Assembly: GCA_003367665.1 (NCBI GenBank) | Contig: QKXI01000004.1 | Span: 248,001 to 312,000, forward strand | DNA: 64,000 nt | Source: Leifsonia sp. ku-ls | GTDB taxonomy: Bacteria; Actinomycetota; Actinomycetes; Actinomycetales; Microbacteriaceae | Direction: 5' to 3' | Notes under the pieces: generated by a model | The model's input: only the letters and a program-made list of their open reading frames with translations | Told to the model about the DNA's origin: nothing | The model's database searches: none | Translations under genes and position numbers: made by a program | Shown here: positions 17,911 through 29,538 of the stretch, one piece after another | Position numbering within the stretch: position 1 is the first letter of the stretch | Layout: the number at the start of each line of letters is the position of its first letter

Positions 17911-17920
17911 GCCGACGGAT

Positions 17921-17968
17921 GGTCCCGACACGCCGTTGCTTCGCCGCGCGACGCGGCGTGTCGGGGCC
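17921..17968 (+). terminator. Hairpin terminator after pheST
   Basis: Strong stem of about 15 bp (12 perfect bp, CCCGACACGCCG with its complement, extended by one wobble and two GC pairs) 10 bp after the pheT stop. No T run follows. It separates pheST from the arginine leader promoter. Confidence 0.6.
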
Positions 17969-18002
17969 GTCCGGTGCGCGACCGACAGAGCGACAAGCGG
18001 AT

Positions 18003-18033
18003 TTGGCGGCGGCCGGGCAGGGCGCGCTAGGGT
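18003..18033 (+). promoter_or_regulatory. Promoter of the arginine leader/operon
   Basis: The -10 box TAGGGT (18028-18033) ends exactly 6 nt before the ATG of the leader ORF, placing the first base of the ATG at or near +1. A weak -35 candidate TTGGCG lies at 18003-18008 with 19-bp spacing. Confidence 0.65.
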
Positions 18034-18039
18034 TGTCGC

Positions 18040-18126
18040 ATGCTTTCCGTCCGGCGCACCGCTTCGACGCGTGCGGCTCTTGCCGCCCGCGCCCTGCGCC
18101 GACGCCTGCGCGACCGCCGAAGCTAG
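18040..18126 (+). CDS. Arginine-rich leader peptide upstream of argC
   Basis: A 28-codon ORF (ATG to TAG) beginning MLSVRRT. It has ten Arg codons: residues 5, 6, 11, 17, 20, 21, 22, 24, 26 and 27. Six of them fall in the last nine residues, which read RRRLRDRRS. A TAGGGT box 6 nt before its ATG suggests it is translated from the very 5' end of the transcript. It ends 88 bp before argC, and the gap can form alternative stems, one of which uses the last Arg codons. This is the classical layout of an amino-acid attenuator. Known: leader peptides rich in the regulated amino acid control trp, his, leu and ilv operons. Inferred: here ribosome stalling at Arg codons reports arginine shortage to argCJBDFH. 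Confidence 0.75.
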   Translation: MLSVRRTASTRAALAARALRRRLRDRRS

Positions 18127-18214
18127 GCGGCGTTCCGGGCGGTCCTGAAGCTGTGGATCGACGTGGGCGCCGCCGTCGCCGAGACTCCCGTCGTCCACTC
18201 GAAAAGGAAGAAGC
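18112..18214 (+). promoter_or_regulatory. Putative attenuator structures before argC
   Basis: Stem A pairs 18112-18118 (the last Arg codons) with 18138-18144 (7 bp). Stem B pairs 18126-18135 with 18165-18174 (10 bp including two G-U pairs). Stem C pairs 18153-18163 with 18189-18198 (10 bp plus one bulge). A and B would compete for the 18126-18145 region, and B and C cannot both form without a pseudoknot. No U run follows stem C; it ends 6 nt before the argC ribosome-binding site, so translational or Rho-linked control is as likely as intrinsic termination. Confidence 0.5.
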
Positions 18215-19273
18215 ATGACTCTCTCGGTCGCCGTCGCAGGCGCATCCGGATACGCGGGCGGTGAGCTGTTGCGCATCCTGGCCGCCCACCCCGACCTCGA
18301 GGTCCGCACCGTCACCGCGCACTCCAACGCGGGCCACCCGCTGATCGCCCACCAGCCGCACCTGCGGTCGCTCGCCCACCTCACGCTGCAGGACACCACG
18401 CCGGAGAACCTCGCCGGACACGACGTGGTGTTCCTCGCGCTGCCGCACGGCACCTCCGGCGAGATCGCCGCGCAGCTGCCGGAAAACACCGTCGTCGTCG
18501 ACTGTGGCGCCGACCATCGGCTGGAGGAGTCGGCCGACTGGGCGGCCTTCTACGGCGGGGAGCACTTCGGGGCCTGGGCGTACGGCGTCCCGGAACTGCC
18601 GGTCGTCGCCGCGGACGGCACGGTCGGCAAGCAGCGCGACCACCTGGCCGGCGCGCGCCGCATCGCGGCCCCTGGCTGTAATGCGAGCGCCGTGTCGCTG
18701 GCGCTCGCGCCCGGCATCCAGGCCGGGCTGATCGACGACGAGGACATCGTCGCCGTGCTCGCCGTCGGGCCCTCCGGCGCCGGGAAGTCGCTCAAGACGA
18801 TGTACCTCGCCAGCGAGATCCTCGGCTCCGCCAACCCGTACGCGGTCGGCGGAACGCACCGGCACATCCCGGAGATCCAGCAGAACCTCCGGAAGGCCGG
18901 GGCCTCCGCTCCGACGCTGTCGTTCACTCCCGTGCTGGTGCCGATGTCGCGGGGCATCCTCGCCACCTCGACCGCCCGGGTGAAGCCCGGCGTGACGGCC
19001 GAGCAGGTGCGCGAGGCCTGGACCGCGGCCTACGCCGACGAGCCGTTCGTGCACGTGCTCCCCGCCGGAGCGCTGCCGCGCACCTCCGACGTGCTCGGCG
19101 CGAACACCGTCCTGATCGGCGTCGCCCTCGACGAGGCCGCCGGCCGGGTCGTCACCGTGCTCGCCGTGGACAACCTCTACAAGGGCACGGCGGGCGCCGC
19201 CATCCAGTCCGTCAACATCGCCCTCGGCCTCGACGAGACCGCGGGCCTGACCGTGAACGGAGTCGCACCGTGA
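18215..19273 (+). CDS. argC: N-acetyl-gamma-glutamyl-phosphate reductase
   Basis: Third step of arginine biosynthesis: NADPH-dependent reduction of N-acetylglutamyl phosphate. The 352-residue protein has the nucleotide-binding start [18 protein letters not shown] and the catalytic cysteine in [14 protein letters not shown] (about residue 152). [10 protein letters not shown] and [12 protein letters not shown] give the conserved C-terminal catalytic and binding residues. The ATG follows AAGGAAG with 4-5 nt spacing. It is the first structural gene of argCJBDFH, and its start is 88 nt after the leader ORF stop. It overlaps argJ by 4 nt. Confidence 0.96.
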   Translation: MTLSVAVAGASGYAGGELLRILAAHPDLEVRTVTAHSNAGHPLIAHQPHLRSLAHLTLQDTTPENLAGHDVVFLALPHGTSGEIAAQLPENTVVVDCGADHRLEESADWAAFYGGEHFGAWAYGVPELPVVAADGTVGKQRDHLAGARRIAAPGCNASAVSLALAPGIQAGLIDDEDIVAVLAVGPSGAGKSLKTMYLASEILGSANPYAVGGTHRHIPEIQQNLRKAGASAPTLSFTPVLVPMSRGILATSTARVKPGVTAEQVREAWTAAYADEPFVHVLPAGALPRTSDVLGANTVLIGVALDEAAGRVVTVLAVDNLYKGTAGAAIQSVNIALGLDETAGLTVNGVAP

Positions 19274-20424
19274 GCGTCACCGCCCCCTCCGGCTTCGCCG
19301 CGTCCGGCGTGGTCGCCGGTCTCAAAGCCAGCGGAAAGCGCGACCTCGCACTGGTGCAGAACCTCGGCCCGCTGAGCGCGGCGGCCGCCGTGTTCACCAC
19401 GAACCGCTGCAAGGCCAACCCCGTGCTGTGGAGCGAGCGCGTCATCCAGGACGGCGTCGTCTCGGCCATCGTGCTCAACTCCGGCGGGGCGAACTGCTAC
19501 ACCGGGGCGCAGGGCTTCCAGACCACGCACGCGACGGCCGAGGCGGTCGCGGAGCAGCTCGGCGTCTCCGCGGGCGACGTGCTGGTCTGCTCCACCGGGC
19601 TCATCGGCGAGCAGCTGCCGGTCGACAAGCTGGTCGCCGGCGTGTCCTCCGCCGCCGCGGCGCTCGCGACCGACGCCGGGCTCGGGGCCGCGGAGGCCAT
19701 CATGACCACCGACACGCGCCCGAAGGAGTCCGTCCACCGCTCGACCGACGGCTGGACGATCGGCGGCATGGCCAAGGGCGCCGGGATGCTCGCGCCGGGC
19801 CTCGCCACCATGCTGGTCGTCCTCACCACCGACGCCGTGCTCCGCTCCGAGCAGCTGGACGCGGCCCTCCGCTCCGCCACGCGCGTCACCTTCGACCGCC
19901 TCGACTCCGACGGCTGCATGTCCACGAACGACACCGTGGCGCTGCTGGCCTCCGGCGCGAGCGGCGTCGAGCCCGACGAGGTGGCGTTCGCCCTCGCGCT
20001 CACCGAGGTGTGCCGCGATCTGGCCGAGCAGCTCCAGGCCGACGCCGAGGGCGCCTCGCACGACATCGCGATCGAGGTCGTGGGCGCCGCGAGCGAGGAG
20101 GACGCCGTCACCGTCGGCCGCGCGGTGTCGCGCAGCAACCTGTTCAAGGCGGCGATCTTCGGCAACGACCCCAACTGGGGCCGCGTGCTCGCCGCCGTCG
20201 GCACCACCGACGCCGCGTTCGACCCGTACGGCATCGACGTCGCGATCAACGGCGTCCAGATCTGCACCGGAGGCGAGCCGGATCAGCCGCGCGACCTGGT
20301 CGACCTCACGCCGCGGAAGGTGCACATCCTGATCGACCTGCACGCGGGCGAGGAGACGGCGACCATCCTGACCAACGACCTCACACACGACTACGTGCAC
20401 GAGAACAGCGCGTACGCCAGCTGA
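19270..20424 (+). CDS. argJ: Glutamate N-acetyltransferase / ornithine acetyltransferase
   Basis: A 384-residue enzyme of the acetyl-recycling arginine pathway. It moves the acetyl group from N-acetylornithine to glutamate. The self-cleavage site with the nucleophile Thr is in [14 protein letters not shown] (cleavage before Thr, about residue 180), so the mature enzyme is an alpha2beta2 form. Other conserved parts are [12 protein letters not shown] near the N-terminus and [11 protein letters not shown]. The presence of argJ means the operon encodes the cyclic pathway. Whether it is also able to use acetyl-CoA is not visible. Start GTG, overlapping argC by 4 nt and argB by 1 nt. Confidence 0.96.
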   Translation: MSVTAPSGFAASGVVAGLKASGKRDLALVQNLGPLSAAAAVFTTNRCKANPVLWSERVIQDGVVSAIVLNSGGANCYTGAQGFQTTHATAEAVAEQLGVSAGDVLVCSTGLIGEQLPVDKLVAGVSSAAAALATDAGLGAAEAIMTTDTRPKESVHRSTDGWTIGGMAKGAGMLAPGLATMLVVLTTDAVLRSEQLDAALRSATRVTFDRLDSDGCMSTNDTVALLASGASGVEPDEVAFALALTEVCRDLAEQLQADAEGASHDIAIEVVGAASEEDAVTVGRAVSRSNLFKAAIFGNDPNWGRVLAAVGTTDAAFDPYGIDVAINGVQICTGGEPDQPRDLVDLTPRKVHILIDLHAGEETATILTNDLTHDYVHENSAYAS

Positions 20425-21328
20425 TGACGATGACGGACGACGAACAGCGGGCGGACCACGAGGCGGCCGCGGCGAAGGCCGCGACGCTGATCGAGTCGCT
20501 GCCGTGGCTGAAGACCTTCCACGACCAGATCATCGTGGTGAAGTTCGGCGGGAACGCCATGGTCAGCGAGGAGCTGCAGCGCAGCTTCGCCGAAGACATG
20601 GTCTACCTGCGCTACGCGGGCCTGCGCCCGGTCGTGGTGCACGGCGGCGGACCGCAGATCTCGGCGATGCTCGACCGGCTCAGCATCGCGTCCGAGTTCC
20701 GCGGCGGCTACCGGGTGACCACGCCGGAGGCGATGGATGTCGTCCGGATGGTGCTCACCGGCCAGATCAACCGCGACATCGTGGGCAACATCAACAAGCA
20801 CGGGCCGCTCGCGGCCGGGCTCTCCGGCGAGGACGCCGGGCTGTTCCAGGGGCGTCGGCGCGCGGCCGTCATCGACGGCGAGGAGGTCGACCTGGGCCTC
20901 GTCGGAGACGTCGTGGCGGTGGACCCGGAGGCGGTGCTCACGCAGCTCGCCGCCGGACGCATCCCGGTGGTCTCGTCGATCGCGCCCGACGTCGACGACG
21001 CCAGCCAGGCGCTCAACGTGAACGCCGACGCCGCGGCCGCCGCGCTCGCCGTCGCCCTCGGCGCGGCGAAGCTCGTCATCCTCACCGACGTGGCCGGCCT
21101 CTACAGCGACTGGCCCAACCGCGACTCGCTGCTCTCGAAGATCGGCGCGGACGAGCTGCGCGCCCTGCTGCCGTCGCTCGAGTCGGGCATGATCCCCAAG
21201 ATGGCGGCGTGCCTGGACGCGGTCGACGGGGGAGTGGCGAAGGCGGCCATCATCGACGGGCGGGTGGCGCACTCCATCCTGCTCGAGATCTTCACGCAGT
21301 CCGGAATCGGGACGGAGGTGGTGCCCGC

Positions 21329-21332
<4 letters not shown>
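20424..21332 (+). CDS. argB: N-acetylglutamate kinase
   Basis: A 302-residue kinase for the second step of the pathway. It has the amino-acid-kinase start [11 protein letters not shown] (about residues 36-46), the substrate site [13 protein letters not shown], and a C-terminal [17 protein letters not shown] segment. The extra N-terminal helix (about 30 residues before the kinase fold) is typical of the hexameric, arginine-inhibited form, so feedback inhibition by arginine is likely. It overlaps argJ (TGATG) by 1 nt and argD by 4 nt. Confidence 0.96.
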
Positions 21333-25000
<3,668 letters not shown>

Positions 25001-25001
<1 letters not shown>

Positions 25002-25123
25002 TGGCGCGCTGGGAGCCGGAGAAGAAGCGGCCGTGGATCATCCCGGCGATCGTCGTGGTCGCGGTGGCCGTGATCGTGGTCGGCCTGGTGGTGGCGGTCG
25101 TCGCCGGCGGCCGGATCTTCTGA
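25001..25123 (+). CDS. Small single-span membrane peptide
   Basis: A 40-residue ORF starting MARWEPEKKRPWIIP, followed by one long hydrophobic helix of Val, Ala and Ile (about residues 14-36). Its ATG shares one base with the argH stop (TGATG), and its stop is 1 nt before the next GTG, so it fits the coupled style of the operon. I do not know its function. The positive-inside charges predict a cytoplasmic N-terminus. Confidence 0.6.
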
Positions 25124-25124
25124 C

Positions 25125-25754
25125 GTGACGCTGCACCGGCCGCGGCGGGAGGACTTCCTCGCGTCCTCGCTGGAGGTCGCGCCGCGGCTGCTGGGCGCCG
25201 TGCTGCGGCACGACTCGCCGGACGGGCCGGTCGGGCTGCGGATCACCGAGGTGGAGGCGTACATCGGCGACGGCCTCGACCCCGGCTCGCACGCCTTCCG
25301 CGGCCGGACGAAGCGGAATGCGGTCATGTACGGGCCACCCGGTCACCTCTACACGTACTTCACCTACGGCATGCACGTGTGCGCCAACGTCGTCTGCTCG
25401 CCGGACGGCGAGGCGTCGGCGGTGCTGCTGCGCGCGGCGGAGGTCGTCGAGGGGGAGGAGCTGGCGGAGCGCCGGCGCGTCGGTGCGACCGGCCGCCGCA
25501 TCCCGCACCGCGATCTCGCCAGGGGACCGGCGCGGCTCGTCGTCGCCGCGGGACTGAGCCTGGCGGACGACGGAGCCGACCTGTTCTCTCCGCCCTTCGA
25601 CCTGCTGCTGCCCGACGAACAGGCCGCGTACGTCACCGGCCCGCGCACGGGCGTCTCCGGCGCCGGCGGCGGCCTCGCCTTCCCCTGGCGCTACTGGCTG
25701 CCTGACGACCCGACCGTCTCGCCGTACAAGCGCCACCCCAAGTCCCACGACTGA
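25125..25754 (+). CDS. 3-methyladenine DNA glycosylase (AAG/MPG family)
   Basis: A 209-residue homolog of the human alkyladenine glycosylase family; it excises alkylated purines. The catalytic Glu is in RITEVEAYIGDGLDPGSHAFRG (about residue 43), and NAVMYGPPGHLYTYFTYGMH is the DNA-intercalating and binding strip. The C-terminus includes GPRTGVS. The GTG at 25125 lies one base after the stop of the membrane peptide, so the gene is likely read from the arginine operon. A weak GC hairpin (25764-25780) follows. Confidence 0.92.
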   Translation: MTLHRPRREDFLASSLEVAPRLLGAVLRHDSPDGPVGLRITEVEAYIGDGLDPGSHAFRGRTKRNAVMYGPPGHLYTYFTYGMHVCANVVCSPDGEASAVLLRAAEVVEGEELAERRRVGATGRRIPHRDLARGPARLVVAAGLSLADDGADLFSPPFDLLLPDEQAAYVTGPRTGVSGAGGGLAFPWRYWLPDDPTVSPYKRHPKSHD

Positions 25755-25763
25755 CCGCACCCG

Positions 25764-25780
25764 CCCAGCTGATGGCTGGG
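25764..25780. terminator. Possible short hairpin between convergent genes
   Basis: CCCAGC-TGATG-GCTGGG, a 6-bp stem in a GC-rich context with no T run. Placed between the convergent glycosylase and membrane-protein genes. Confidence 0.4.
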
Positions 25781-25804
25781 GGCGGGGCGGGGTGAGTGGA
25801 CGGG

Positions 25805-26407
25805 TCAGCCGGCGACGATGCGGAAGACGCCGGCGCAGACGCAGGCCCAGACGATGCTGGCGAGCGTGCCGATGATGAAGCGCTCGCGGGCCTCCGCCTG
25901 CTCCAGCTCGGTGAAACGGCCGACGCCCTTGATGGCGATGAGCACCGCGAGACCTTCGGGGAAGCCGGCCATGATCGTCCCGGCTGCCGCGAGACGCTCC
26001 AGCAGGCCGATCGTGGTCCCGCCGCGCAGCACCTCACGCGTGGTCTCGCCTTCCGGCGTGAGAGCCCGGACCAGGATGCCGTCGTGCGGACTCGGCCGGG
26101 TGGTGTCCCGTGTGGCCAGGGCGAGCACGAGCTGCGCCGCGGGGCCGCCGCCCAGCACGGCCAGGGCGAGCGCGGCGACCCCGATCAGGAGCCGGAAGAC
26201 GAACGGCGCATGCTCCGCCGGGATCAGCACGATGACGACGGTCGCCGCGAGCAGGCCGGCGGCGCAGTAGACGAGCGGCCGGCGCGGTGTCCGCAGGGTG
26301 GCGGCGACGCAGCCGAGGGCGGCGACCAGCAGGATCAGCGCGAGCGACCACAGCAGGTGCGGCCAAAGCGGGGCCAGCGCGGAGGTGATCGGCGGCCAGG
26401 TCGTCAT
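25805..26407 (-). CDS. Membrane protein partner of the SatD-like gene
   Basis: A 200-residue protein with four or five predicted helices (near residues 15-35, 44-62, 68-95, 130-155 and 175-197). A soluble loop in the middle contains LVRALTPEGETTREVLRGGT. Its start overlaps the stop of the SatD-like gene by 4 nt, so the pair is translated together. I do not recognise a characterised family. The context suggests that it works with the SatD-like protein, perhaps as a membrane effector of it. Confidence 0.65.
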   Translation of the reverse strand: MTTWPPITSALAPLWPHLLWSLALILLVAALGCVAATLRTPRRPLVYCAAGLLAATVVIVLIPAEHAPFVFRLLIGVAALALAVLGGGPAAQLVLALATRDTTRPSPHDGILVRALTPEGETTREVLRGGTTIGLLERLAAAGTIMAGFPEGLAVLIAIKGVGRFTELEQAEARERFIIGTLASIVWACVCAGVFRIVAG

Positions 26408-27033
26408 GCGTCCTCCTCGGCGTCCGGTGCCGTCGCCTGCGCGGCGTCGGCACGTGCCAACAGCCTAGTCAGGGCGGGGAGCGCGGCCAGCTCGACCCGG
26501 AGGCCGGCCGCACGCGCGCGGTCGCTCGCCGACTGCGGCGTGATGCCGAGCCGTGCGCCGGCCTCGGCCTGCGTGTGGCCGGCGACGACGAGGTCGTACA
26601 GCTCCCAGCCCGCCGCGGTGCGCCCCTCGCGCAGGGTCAGCAGCAGGGTGAGGAGGGCCTCGACGTCGGCTGCGGGCTCCGGCGCGACCTCGGCGGCGGC
26701 CGCGAAACGGGCGGGCGCGCGCTTCGCCCGGGTGACGGCCGCTCGTGCCGCGACGAAGGCGTCGCCCGTCGCCTCCCGCGTGTTCGCGGGCAAGGGGCGG
26801 CGGACGTCGCCGATGCCGAGGCCGACGCTCCAGGCACCCTCGCGGGTGAGGACGAGGACGAGGTCGAGGGCGGTCGCCGCGTCGGCGGTGAGGGCCTGCA
26901 CCTCGTCGCCGGCGTTGCGGTCGGGCGGGAGGGCGAGACGGTCCGCGAAGCGGTCGCGGAGGGCGTCGAGGGTGGGCGCGACGATGTCGGCGCGCCCCCT
27001 GCTGTCGACCTGGTCGGCTGTGACGACGAACAT
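26404..27033 (-). CDS. SatD-like protein with C-terminal helix-turn-helix
   Basis: A 209-residue protein that begins MFVVTADQVDSRGRADI, the SatD-family start (a family named from the Streptococcus acid-tolerance satCDE operon). A helix-turn-helix near residues 150-175 reads GHTQAEAGARLGITPQSASDRARAAG. The function of the family is unclear. The combination of a sensing-type N-domain and a DNA-binding C-end suggests that it may bind the three inverted repeats just upstream of its own gene. That is an inference from position. Confidence 0.7.
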   Translation of the reverse strand: MFVVTADQVDSRGRADIVAPTLDALRDRFADRLALPPDRNAGDEVQALTADAATALDLVLVLTREGAWSVGLGIGDVRRPLPANTREATGDAFVAARAAVTRAKRAPARFAAAAEVAPEPAADVEALLTLLLTLREGRTAAGWELYDLVVAGHTQAEAGARLGITPQSASDRARAAGLRVELAALPALTRLLARADAAQATAPDAEEDA

Positions 27034-27045
27034 GCGACTCCCTTC

Positions 27046-27123
27046 ATCAGGTCTGGATGCCTGATCCGGAGTCTATCAGGACTGTGGGCCTGATCGCAAA
27101 GTCATCAGGATCAGAGGCCTGAT
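27046..27123. repeat. Three 20-bp inverted repeats with exact 29-bp spacing
   Basis: ATCAGG-N8-CCTGAT occurs at 27046-27065, 27075-27094 and 27104-27123. Starts are 29 bp apart both times, and all six 6-bp arms are exact. The array fills the gap between the satD-like start and tyrS and looks like a cooperative operator cluster. Confidence 0.85.
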
Positions 27124-27153
27124 CCTCGGCTGAAGCGCCGGCCGTGCCGCTGG

Positions 27154-27165
27154 TACCCTGATCGG
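27154..27165 (+). promoter_or_regulatory. tyrS -10 box for a leaderless transcript
   Basis: TACCCT at 27154-27159, with its end 6 nt before the GTG start. The start is 42 bp from the last inverted repeat, so a bound protein there could also affect tyrS. Confidence 0.6.
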
Positions 27166-28485
27166 GTGTCCGAAACCGCACCCTCCCGCGAGCGCACGCT
27201 CAGCGAACAGACCATCGACGCGTCCTTCGACGACATCTGGGAGGAGCTGAAGTGGCGGGGCCTCGTCCACGTCTCCACCGATGAGGCCGCCCTGAAAGAG
27301 CTCCTGGCCGGAGAGCCGATCACGTACTACTGCGGCTTCGACCCGACGGCGGCCAGCCTCCACCTCGGTCACCTGGTCCAGCTGCTGACGCTTCGCCGGC
27401 TGCAGCTCGCGGGTCACCGGCCGCTCGGCCTCGTCGGCGGATCGACCGGTCTCATCGGCGACCCACGGCCGACCGCCGAGCGCACCCTCAACACGCGCGA
27501 GACCGTCGCGGAATGGGTGCGCTCGCTACAGGCCCAGGTGTCGAAGTACCTCTCGTTCGAGGGCGACAACGCCGCGCGCCTTGTCAACAACCTCGACTGG
27601 ACGGCTCCGCTCTCCGCGATCGATTTCCTGCGCGAGATCGGCAAGCACTTCCGGATCGGGACGATGCTGAAGAAGGATGCGGTGGCCGCCCGCCTCAACT
27701 CCGACGAGGGGATCTCCTACACCGAGTTCAGCTACCAGATCCTCCAAGGGCTGGACTTCCTGGAGCTGTACCGTCAGTACGACTGCGTTCTGCAGACCGG
27801 CGGAAGCGACCAGTGGGGCAATCTGACCAGCGGCACCGAACTCATCCGCAAGGTGGAGGGTGTGCACGTGCACGCCATCGGCACGCCCCTGATCACGAAC
27901 AGCGACGGCACCAAGTTCGGCAAGAGCGAGGGCAACGCGATCTGGATCGACCCGGAGCTCACCAGCCCGTACGCCTTCTACCAGTTCTGGCTCAACACCG
28001 ACGACGCGGACGTGATCGACCGGCTCAAGGTCTTCACCTTCCTGTCGCGGGCCGAGATCGAGGAGTACGCGCAGAAGGTCGCCGACGAGCCGTTCAAGCG
28101 GGAGGCGCAGCGACGACTCGCCTTCGAGGTCACCGCACTGGTGCACGGCGTGGCGGCGACCGAGGCCGCGATCGCGGCTTCGCAGGCGCTGTTCGGCCAG
28201 GGCGAGCTCTCCGAGCTGGACGCGACGACGCTCGAGGCCGCGCTGCGCGAGCTGCCCAACACGACGACGACCGAGCCGTCGTCGACCGTGGCCCAGGCCC
28301 TCGTCGACACCGGGCTCACGTCGAGCCTCGGCGAGGCCCGTCGCGCGGTGGCCCAGGGCGGCGTCTACGTCAACAACGCGAAGGTGGAGGACGCCGAGCA
28401 GCCGATCGGCCAGGACGTGCTGCCCGGCGACATGGTCGTGCTGCGACGCGGCAAGAAGACGCTCGCGGGTGTCTTCGTCGCGTGA
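27166..28485 (+). CDS. tyrS: Tyrosyl-tRNA synthetase
   Basis: A 439-residue class I synthetase. The HIGH motif is HLGH in FDPTAASLHLGHLV (about residues 64-77), the tyrosine pocket includes SYQILQGLDFLELY, and the KMSKS loop reads GTKFGKSEGNAIW (about 248-260). An S4 RNA-binding domain ends the protein (AVAQGGVYVNNAKVEDAEQ). No T-box is possible because the mRNA appears leaderless. It heads a collinear run of plus-strand housekeeping genes. Confidence 0.96.
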   Translation: MSETAPSRERTLSEQTIDASFDDIWEELKWRGLVHVSTDEAALKELLAGEPITYYCGFDPTAASLHLGHLVQLLTLRRLQLAGHRPLGLVGGSTGLIGDPRPTAERTLNTRETVAEWVRSLQAQVSKYLSFEGDNAARLVNNLDWTAPLSAIDFLREIGKHFRIGTMLKKDAVAARLNSDEGISYTEFSYQILQGLDFLELYRQYDCVLQTGGSDQWGNLTSGTELIRKVEGVHVHAIGTPLITNSDGTKFGKSEGNAIWIDPELTSPYAFYQFWLNTDDADVIDRLKVFTFLSRAEIEEYAQKVADEPFKREAQRRLAFEVTALVHGVAATEAAIAASQALFGQGELSELDATTLEAALRELPNTTTTEPSSTVAQALVDTGLTSSLGEARRAVAQGGVYVNNAKVEDAEQPIGQDVLPGDMVVLRRGKKTLAGVFVA

Positions 28486-28507
28486 GGCTCTGACGTACGG
28501 TGGAGCC

Positions 28508-28663
28508 ATGTCGGATGAGCAGCAGGCCGTGCCGGACGGCCTCGTCGACCGCCTTGACGTGATCGAGGAGCAGCCGTTGGCGGCGCGCGCGGACGCGTAC
28601 GCGCATCTGCACGAGCAGCTCCGCCGCACGCTGGAGGGCGACGACGACCATGGCCGGGGCTGA
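28508..28663 (+). CDS. Small acidic hypothetical protein before tlyA
   Basis: A 51-residue protein, MSDEQQAVPDGLVDRLDVIEEQPLAARADAYAHLHEQLRRTLEGDDDHGRG in character: acidic, helical, no cysteines. Its ATG is 6 nt after TACGGT (28496-28501), the leaderless arrangement used by neighbours. It overlaps the tlyA gene by 14 nt, so the two are likely co-expressed. I recall similar short ORFs before tlyA in other actinobacteria, but no function is known. Confidence 0.7.
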   Translation: MSDEQQAVPDGLVDRLDVIEEQPLAARADAYAHLHEQLRRTLEGDDDHGRG

Positions 28664-29450
28664 CCGCCGGCTGGATGTGGCCCTGGCCGAGCGCGGCCTC
28701 GCGCGTTCGCGTTCGCACGCCGCCACGCTCATCGCCGAGGGCCTGGTCACCGTGGACGGGCGGCCGGAGCTGCGCGCATCCGCCAAGGTGGGCGAGGCGC
28801 AGGAGCTGCGGGTGGCCGGGGCCGACCACTACGTCAGCCGGGGCGCCCACAAGCTGATCGCCGCGCTCGACGCGTTCGGCGTGGATCCGGCCGGCCGGGT
28901 GGCGCTCGACGCGGGCGCCTCCACGGGCGGCTTCAGCCAGGTGCTGCTGGAGCGCGGCGCGGCCCGGGTGATCGCGGTGGACGTCGGGCACGGCCAGCTG
29001 TCGCCCGTGCTGCACGGCGCCGACCGCCTGGAGTCGTACGAGGGCGTCAACGTGCGTTCGCTGAGCCCCGAGCTGCTCGCCGGCCTCACCGGCGACGAGG
29101 TGCGGCCCGACCTGGTCGTGGCCGACCTGTCCTTCATCTCGTTGACCCAGGTGCTGCCGGCGCTCGTGGCCACCGCGGCACGCGGCGCCGACTTCGTGCT
29201 GCTGATCAAGCCGCAGTTCGAGGTGGGAAGGCAGGGCATCCGCGAGGGCGTGGTCCGGGATGCCGGCCTGCGCGCCGACGCGATCTCCGACGTGCTCTGG
29301 GCCGCGCACGACGCCGGACTCGGCACGGCCGGACTGATCGCATCGCCCATCGCCGGCGGGCACGGCAACCACGAGTACCTGGGCTGGTTCCGGACGGGCG
29401 CGCCGGACCCGTCCGGGCTCCGCGACGAGGTGCTCCGACTTTCGCGATAG
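28650..29450 (+). CDS. tlyA: TlyA family rRNA 2'-O-methyltransferase
   Basis: A 266-residue protein with an N-terminal S4 RNA-binding domain (RRLDVALAERGLARSRSHAATLIAEGLVTVDG) and a Rossmann methyltransferase domain. The SAM site is LDAGASTGGFSQVLLERGA (about 87-105). The K-D-K-E tetrad of rRNA 2'-O-methyltransferases is suggested by HKLIAALD, VVADLSFIS, LLIKPQFEVG and NHEYLGWF. In mycobacteria TlyA methylates 16S and 23S rRNA and sets capreomycin sensitivity. The hemolysin label is historical. It is followed by nadK and recN, as in other actinobacteria. Confidence 0.92.
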   Translation: MAGADRRLDVALAERGLARSRSHAATLIAEGLVTVDGRPELRASAKVGEAQELRVAGADHYVSRGAHKLIAALDAFGVDPAGRVALDAGASTGGFSQVLLERGAARVIAVDVGHGQLSPVLHGADRLESYEGVNVRSLSPELLAGLTGDEVRPDLVVADLSFISLTQVLPALVATAARGADFVLLIKPQFEVGRQGIREGVVRDAGLRADAISDVLWAAHDAGLGTAGLIASPIAGGHGNHEYLGWFRTGAPDPSGLRDEVLRLSR

Positions 29451-29538
29451 GTGAACGTTCTCCACAAACCCGGCACGCGGCCTCGTTTCCCAGCCGAAAA
29501 CAGACAGAATGGGAGGACGGCTTTCGAGAGGAGACGAC

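Noticed and set aside
15097-18489. Very long minus-strand open frames over pheT and over 41290-44820
   Set aside because: They are antisense to clearly conserved genes (pheT, der and others), are Arg/Gly/Asp/His-rich without domains, and follow from high GC at third codon positions.
27124-27165. T-box riboswitch before tyrS
   Set aside because: The -10 box is 6 nt from the start codon, so there is no leader RNA, and no conserved T-box sequence is present.
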